Position numbers and translations under genes: made by a program
The notes under the pieces: model-generated
Database searches by the model: none
Seen by the model: only the letters and a program-made list of their open reading frames with translations
What the model was told of the DNA's origin: nothing
Shown here: positions 61,801 to 64,000 of the stretch, piece by piece
Position numbering within the stretch: the first letter of the stretch is position 1
Layout: each line of letters opens with the position of its first letter
DNA from: Anas platyrhynchos
Lineage: Eukaryota > Chordata > Aves > Anseriformes > Anatidae
NCBI RefSeq assembly: GCF_047663525.1
Contig: NC_092607.1
Coordinates: forward strand, 4,311,001-4,375,000
Direction: 5' to 3'
Length of the DNA: 64,000 nt

Positions 61801-63519
61801 CCTGCTGTCTCATATATGATTTGAATCTTAGCTGTCCTTTTACATGGCTTGAATTGGAGTAAAACCACCCCTAGCTGATCAGTATCAGCCCAATCCATGC
61901 CTTAGGAGCATCCCAGAAGGCAGTGATGAGAGGAATGACCTTGGGAAGCTGCTTGGCCCTTCCCCTCTGCCCCATCCACAGGGTCAATTTTGCAGGCATG
62001 TTGTGACATCTGCTCTGGGCATTCCTGATGCCCATCTTTCCTGTCCTTGATATCTTCCAGTAAGAGATCACTGCTGGCAAATACCAACATCTGTAAATAG
62101 ATTTGTAACCTATTCCAGTATTCCCCTGGAGTTATTTTTAGAGAAGCCGCCTAGTTTGTCACCCAACCGCTGCAGCCTGAACTTGATACTTGCCCTATCT
62201 TGGCCTCACCCCATTAGCACAACATTTTAACTACATTTCCTTTCGTTTTAGGTTTGCAGAACAGGCAATTTTCTTCTTCTTCTGCATGTTTGCAATCATG
62301 CTTTTCTCAAGGGACCCCAAATTCATTCCAGGCTGGGCGAGCTTGTTTGCACCAGGGTAAGACTTTATTTTCATTCCACTGCCACATTTTTCAACAGCAT
62401 TTCCAAGTCTGAGATTCTTGGGTTTCTGGTTGCATTGCTGAACACTGTTACTCAGGTTTCCTGGAATAAATTAAATTGAGCCCCAAGTTCCAGAGTGAGC
62501 TTAATTGTTTCTGTCTCGTGGAGGAGGTATACGAAGCCCGCTGGGAAGCTGGCACTGCAAATTCTTCCATATGTGTGTTTGAGGCCATCCCTGGGGTTTG
62601 AGTGTGGGGAATACACGCTGTCTATACATATATTTGCATATTTATGTGGAATTCTTTATGCAATCCACTGATTTCACTGGAGGTCTGGAGAGTGAGGAGC
62701 TGACTCTATGTGCTATCGTATCTGTTTTACACATTCATCTCCCCTGTGACATCCATACCTTGGGAAGACAAAGGGATAGAGAAGTTGGGGATTGCTAAAT
62801 CTCAGGGAGGGTGTTGTTATTTCTAAGCAGAAGAGACCTTCATAGTTTTTTGTTTGTTTGTTCGTTTCTGTATATAATGCCCCAGCTTAACAAATGATTC
62901 CTTAATAGAACAAAGTGGTTATGGACTTTTCCTCATTTTCCTCATCAGTTAATAGCTCCTTACAATCAAACACATGCTTAAGCTCTTTGTTGGGTGGAGC
63001 CTGGCTTTCAGCTTACAGTCTGAGCATTCTCCAAAGAGCTCTTATAAATCAGGTGGTCTGGGCTCTGCACCTCCTGCTCCCTGTGAGGAGCTGGGATATT
63101 TGTCCTCACAACCCCTCATGGACTGATTACGGCTCCATGGGCAGAACTGCTGGAGCATTGCTGTTGGGGAGGGGGGGGGGGGTGAATTTAGTCTTTTTTT
63201 ATATATATTTGCAGGGCTTTGGGGCAGTGTTTGCATGGGGTTCTTCACAGCCCATCTTAGAAATATAGCTCTACAGGGAATTAAAAAGAAAAGAACTGTG
63301 AACAAGTTTTTTTCAAACCTGATGGAAGCTTGTAATCTTCTTTCGTAAATCTCCATTCCCTTAAACTTTGCAATTCTGCAGGCTTGTGCTTCTTACCAGT
63401 GTTTCTGCTGCTTTTGGACAGGTTTATCTCAGATGCAGTTACAGGAATCACCATCGTGATCATTCTCTTCTTCTTCCCATCCCAAAAGCCTTCCTTCAGG
63501 TGGTGGTTTGACTTTAAAG
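40693..63519 (+). CDS. SLC13A3: Na+/dicarboxylate cotransporter NaDC3 (exons 1-9, partial at right edge)
   Basis: This gene encodes a plasma-membrane, sodium-coupled importer of succinate, alpha-ketoglutarate and other dicarboxylates of the SLC13/DASS family, expressed in kidney, liver and brain in mammals. Nine coding exons join in frame: 40,693-40,803, 50,497-50,762, 50,957-51,120, 54,826-54,892, 55,585-55,770, 56,640-56,765, 60,328-60,423, 62,252-62,356 and 63,422-63,519. They give 406 codons plus one base; human NaDC3 has about 600, so about a third of the protein lies beyond the window. Seen motifs are WCTEALPL in exon 2, the first sodium-site motif SNT at 143-145 within [35 protein letters not shown] in exon 5, [13 protein letters not shown] in exon 6 and [12 protein letters not shown] in exon 8. 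Identity to human is very high except in the cytoplasmic loop around residues 170-220. No frame break was seen. Confidence 0.96.
40804..50496. other. SLC13A3: SLC13A3 intron 1 (9.7 kb)
   Basis: Long first intron, CpG-rich to about 41,050. It holds AAAC microsatellites at 47,771-47,793 and 48,021-48,042 and a CTT/T-rich run near 46,328-46,350. Long open frames at 41,151-42,056 (minus, 301 codons) and 43,733-44,404 (plus, 223 codons) show no recognisable domain and are treated as chance. No interspersed repeat was recognised. Confidence 0.7.
47771..48042 (+). repeat. Pair of (AAAC)n microsatellites
   Basis: Two AAAC arrays, at 47,771-47,793 and 48,021-48,042, about 230 bases apart inside SLC13A3 intron 1. 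Confidence 0.9.
50497..50762 (+). CDS. SLC13A3: SLC13A3 exon 2
   Basis: The acceptor TTTCTCTTGCAG precedes [20 protein letters not shown]. The exon ends GVQPA plus a split Arg codon before GTGACT. It covers residues 38-126, helices 2 and 3. Confidence 0.97.
50957..51120 (+). CDS. SLC13A3: SLC13A3 exon 3
   Basis: The acceptor CTCTCTTCCAG precedes [20 protein letters not shown]. The exon ends in HEEIQ before GTAATT. It includes the SNT sodium-binding motif. Confidence 0.97.
51121..54825. other. SLC13A3: SLC13A3 intron 3
   Basis: A 3.7 kb intron with a T26 run at 52,766-52,791 and an A-rich run at 53,856-53,889. No exon recognised. Confidence 0.8.
52766..52791 (+). repeat. T26 homopolymer followed by CCAG
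   Basis: An uninterrupted T-run ending in CCAG, giving an ideal-looking acceptor without a recognised exon after it. Confidence 0.95.
54826..54892 (+). CDS. SLC13A3: SLC13A3 exon 4 (short, variable loop)
   Basis: This 67-base exon encodes [20 protein letters not shown], aligning with human LHTVPTEMQFLAST. The acceptor TTTCTTTTTCAG and donor GTAAGT are strong, and the phases fit both neighbours. It was easy to miss because it has no start codon and is short. Confidence 0.9.
54893..55584. other. SLC13A3: SLC13A3 intron 4
   Basis: A 692-base intron; nothing recognised. Confidence 0.85.
55585..55770 (+). CDS. SLC13A3: SLC13A3 exon 5
   Basis: It starts with [12 protein letters not shown], an acidic variable stretch, and continues into [20 protein letters not shown] and [16 protein letters not shown]. 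The acceptor is TGTTTTAAAG, using AAAG instead of CAG, and is fixed by the reading frame. The donor is GTATGG. Confidence 0.93.
55771..56639. other. SLC13A3: SLC13A3 intron 5
   Basis: An 869-base intron; nothing recognised. Confidence 0.85.
56640..56765 (+). CDS. SLC13A3: SLC13A3 exon 6
   Basis: The acceptor CATTTGCTTAG precedes [20 protein letters not shown]. The exon ends SILYGGINL plus a split Arg codon before GTATGT. Confidence 0.96.
56766..60327. other. SLC13A3: SLC13A3 intron 6
   Basis: A 3.6 kb intron containing a CR1 fragment (57,435-57,712) and an A-run near 58,428-58,441. No exon recognised; frames of up to 203 codons on the minus strand lack domains. Confidence 0.8.
57435..57712 (-). 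mobile_element. CR1 LINE 3'-end fragment
   Basis: The minus strand encodes the very end of CR1 ORF2 ([21 protein letters not shown], then [20 protein letters not shown]) followed by the CR1 3' untranslated region and the terminal ATTCTGTG octamer (57,440-57,452 region). The insertion is about 280 bases long and strongly 5'-truncated. It lies antisense in SLC13A3 intron 6. It belongs to a different CR1 subfamily from the copy at 18.9 kb, judging by its 3' sequence. Confidence 0.93.
60328..60423 (+). CDS. SLC13A3: SLC13A3 exon 7
   Basis: The acceptor TCTTGGCAG precedes [20 protein letters not shown], then [11 protein letters not shown] and a split Lys codon before GTGAGT. It is a cytoplasmic linker matching human RGWRKNKSEIRTNAEDRARA. 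Confidence 0.95.
60424..62251. other. SLC13A3: SLC13A3 intron 7
   Basis: A 1.8 kb AT-rich intron with a T-run near 60,512-60,527. No other feature recognised. Confidence 0.85.
62252..62356 (+). CDS. SLC13A3: SLC13A3 exon 8
   Basis: The acceptor TTTCGTTTTAG precedes [20 protein letters not shown], then [14 protein letters not shown] and a split Gly codon before GTAAGA. Confidence 0.96.
62357..63421. other. SLC13A3: SLC13A3 intron 8
   Basis: A 1.07 kb intron with a G12 run at 63,171-63,182. Nothing else recognised. Confidence 0.85.
63422..63519 (+). CDS. SLC13A3: SLC13A3 exon 9 (last in window)
   Basis: The acceptor TTTTGGACAG precedes [20 protein letters not shown], then [12 protein letters not shown] and one base of the next codon before GTGAGT. 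Remaining exons lie beyond base 64,000. Confidence 0.96.
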
Positions 63520-64000
63520 GTGAGTAAGAGACCCCCAGAGCAGGATCCCTGCCCTTGCCTGGGGTCAGTAACGTCCCACCCTGGGACTGTGCCACCTGCA
63601 GGGCCACGCTGGCTTGGGGACACAGCTAGGACACATGGAGGCTGTTGTCTGACGTGCCAGCAGAGGTTCAGCAGTCACTGCCCTGCTGCCTGTTGCAGGA
63701 ATGACTCGCTTGCTCGTGCTGCTGTCAGAGATGATACTCTGTGTGTTTGCGTGTGTTAAAAATCAGTGTTGACCTGCCCTAGCAGACGGGCTTGTGGTAC
63801 TCACTGATATTTGTTGTGTTGTCCAGACTGCAGGAAGATGTTTAATCAGGCCTCCTCTGGGTAAAAGAGCTGTGCCCTTGTTCAACAGAAAATTACAGCC
63901 CCATTAGTGCATCCTTCCACATGGCAGAGCTCACTTCGTCATGTACTAAGAGGAGGGCTGCAGGGGAGATGGGAGTTCTTTGCTGTAAAACTCCAGGGTA
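63520..64000. other. SLC13A3: SLC13A3 intron 9, start
   Basis: Intron sequence after exon 9, cut by the window edge; no exon seen. Confidence 0.8.

Noticed and set aside
1-64000. CRISPR arrays, operons, phage or other prokaryotic systems
   Set aside because: The window is intron-bearing vertebrate DNA with CR1 repeats; no such structure is present.

Overview
This is nuclear DNA from a vertebrate, most likely a bird. Genes are split by GT-AG introns, promoters are CpG-rich, and the interspersed repeats are CR1 LINEs ending in the octamer ATTCTGTG, which is typical of birds and other sauropsids. The style of the two younger CR1 copies resembles those common in fowl and waterfowl (Galloanserae); that narrower placement is a guess.

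Three protein genes are present, in an order known from human 20q13 and here read in reverse. (1) SLC2A10 (facilitative glucose transporter GLUT10), minus strand, 20,670-28,084, five coding exons, about 556 codons. (2) TP53RK (Bud32/PRPK, the kinase subunit of the KEOPS tRNA t6A complex), plus strand, 33,440-34,373, two exons, 258 codons. (3) SLC13A3 (sodium/dicarboxylate cotransporter NaDC3), plus strand, start at 40,693; the first nine coding exons (about 406 codons) lie in the window and the rest of the gene is beyond the right edge. In human the next gene beyond SLC2A10 is EYA2; no EYA2 coding exon was recognised here, so it probably lies to the left of base 1.

Layout: 1-16,400 is non-coding with nothing recognised except short simple repeats. 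16,480-18,150 is a decayed, ancient CR1/L3-like LINE in antisense. 18,535-18,790 is an orphan CpG-dense patch next to a 5'-truncated CR1 (18,893-19,575) that still has an open ORF2 end. SLC2A10 follows, with its CpG island at about 27,580-28,660. A 4.5 kb gap leads to TP53RK, whose first exon sits in a CpG island with a YY1-NRF1-YY1 cluster. Another orphan CpG island lies at 35,420-35,760. A GC-rich minisatellite at 40,311-40,575 abuts the SLC13A3 promoter. The rest is SLC13A3, with a 9.7 kb first intron and one further CR1 fragment at 57,435-57,712.

The three genes do not form a functional pathway; they are ordinary neighbours kept together in amniotes. I did not find a novel multi-gene system. 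The observations most worth checking are the orphan CpG islands, the three in-frame start codons embedded in the TP53RK YY1/NRF1 cluster, the G-run/T-run landscape just after the four-base coding exon of SLC2A10, and the minisatellite at the SLC13A3 promoter.
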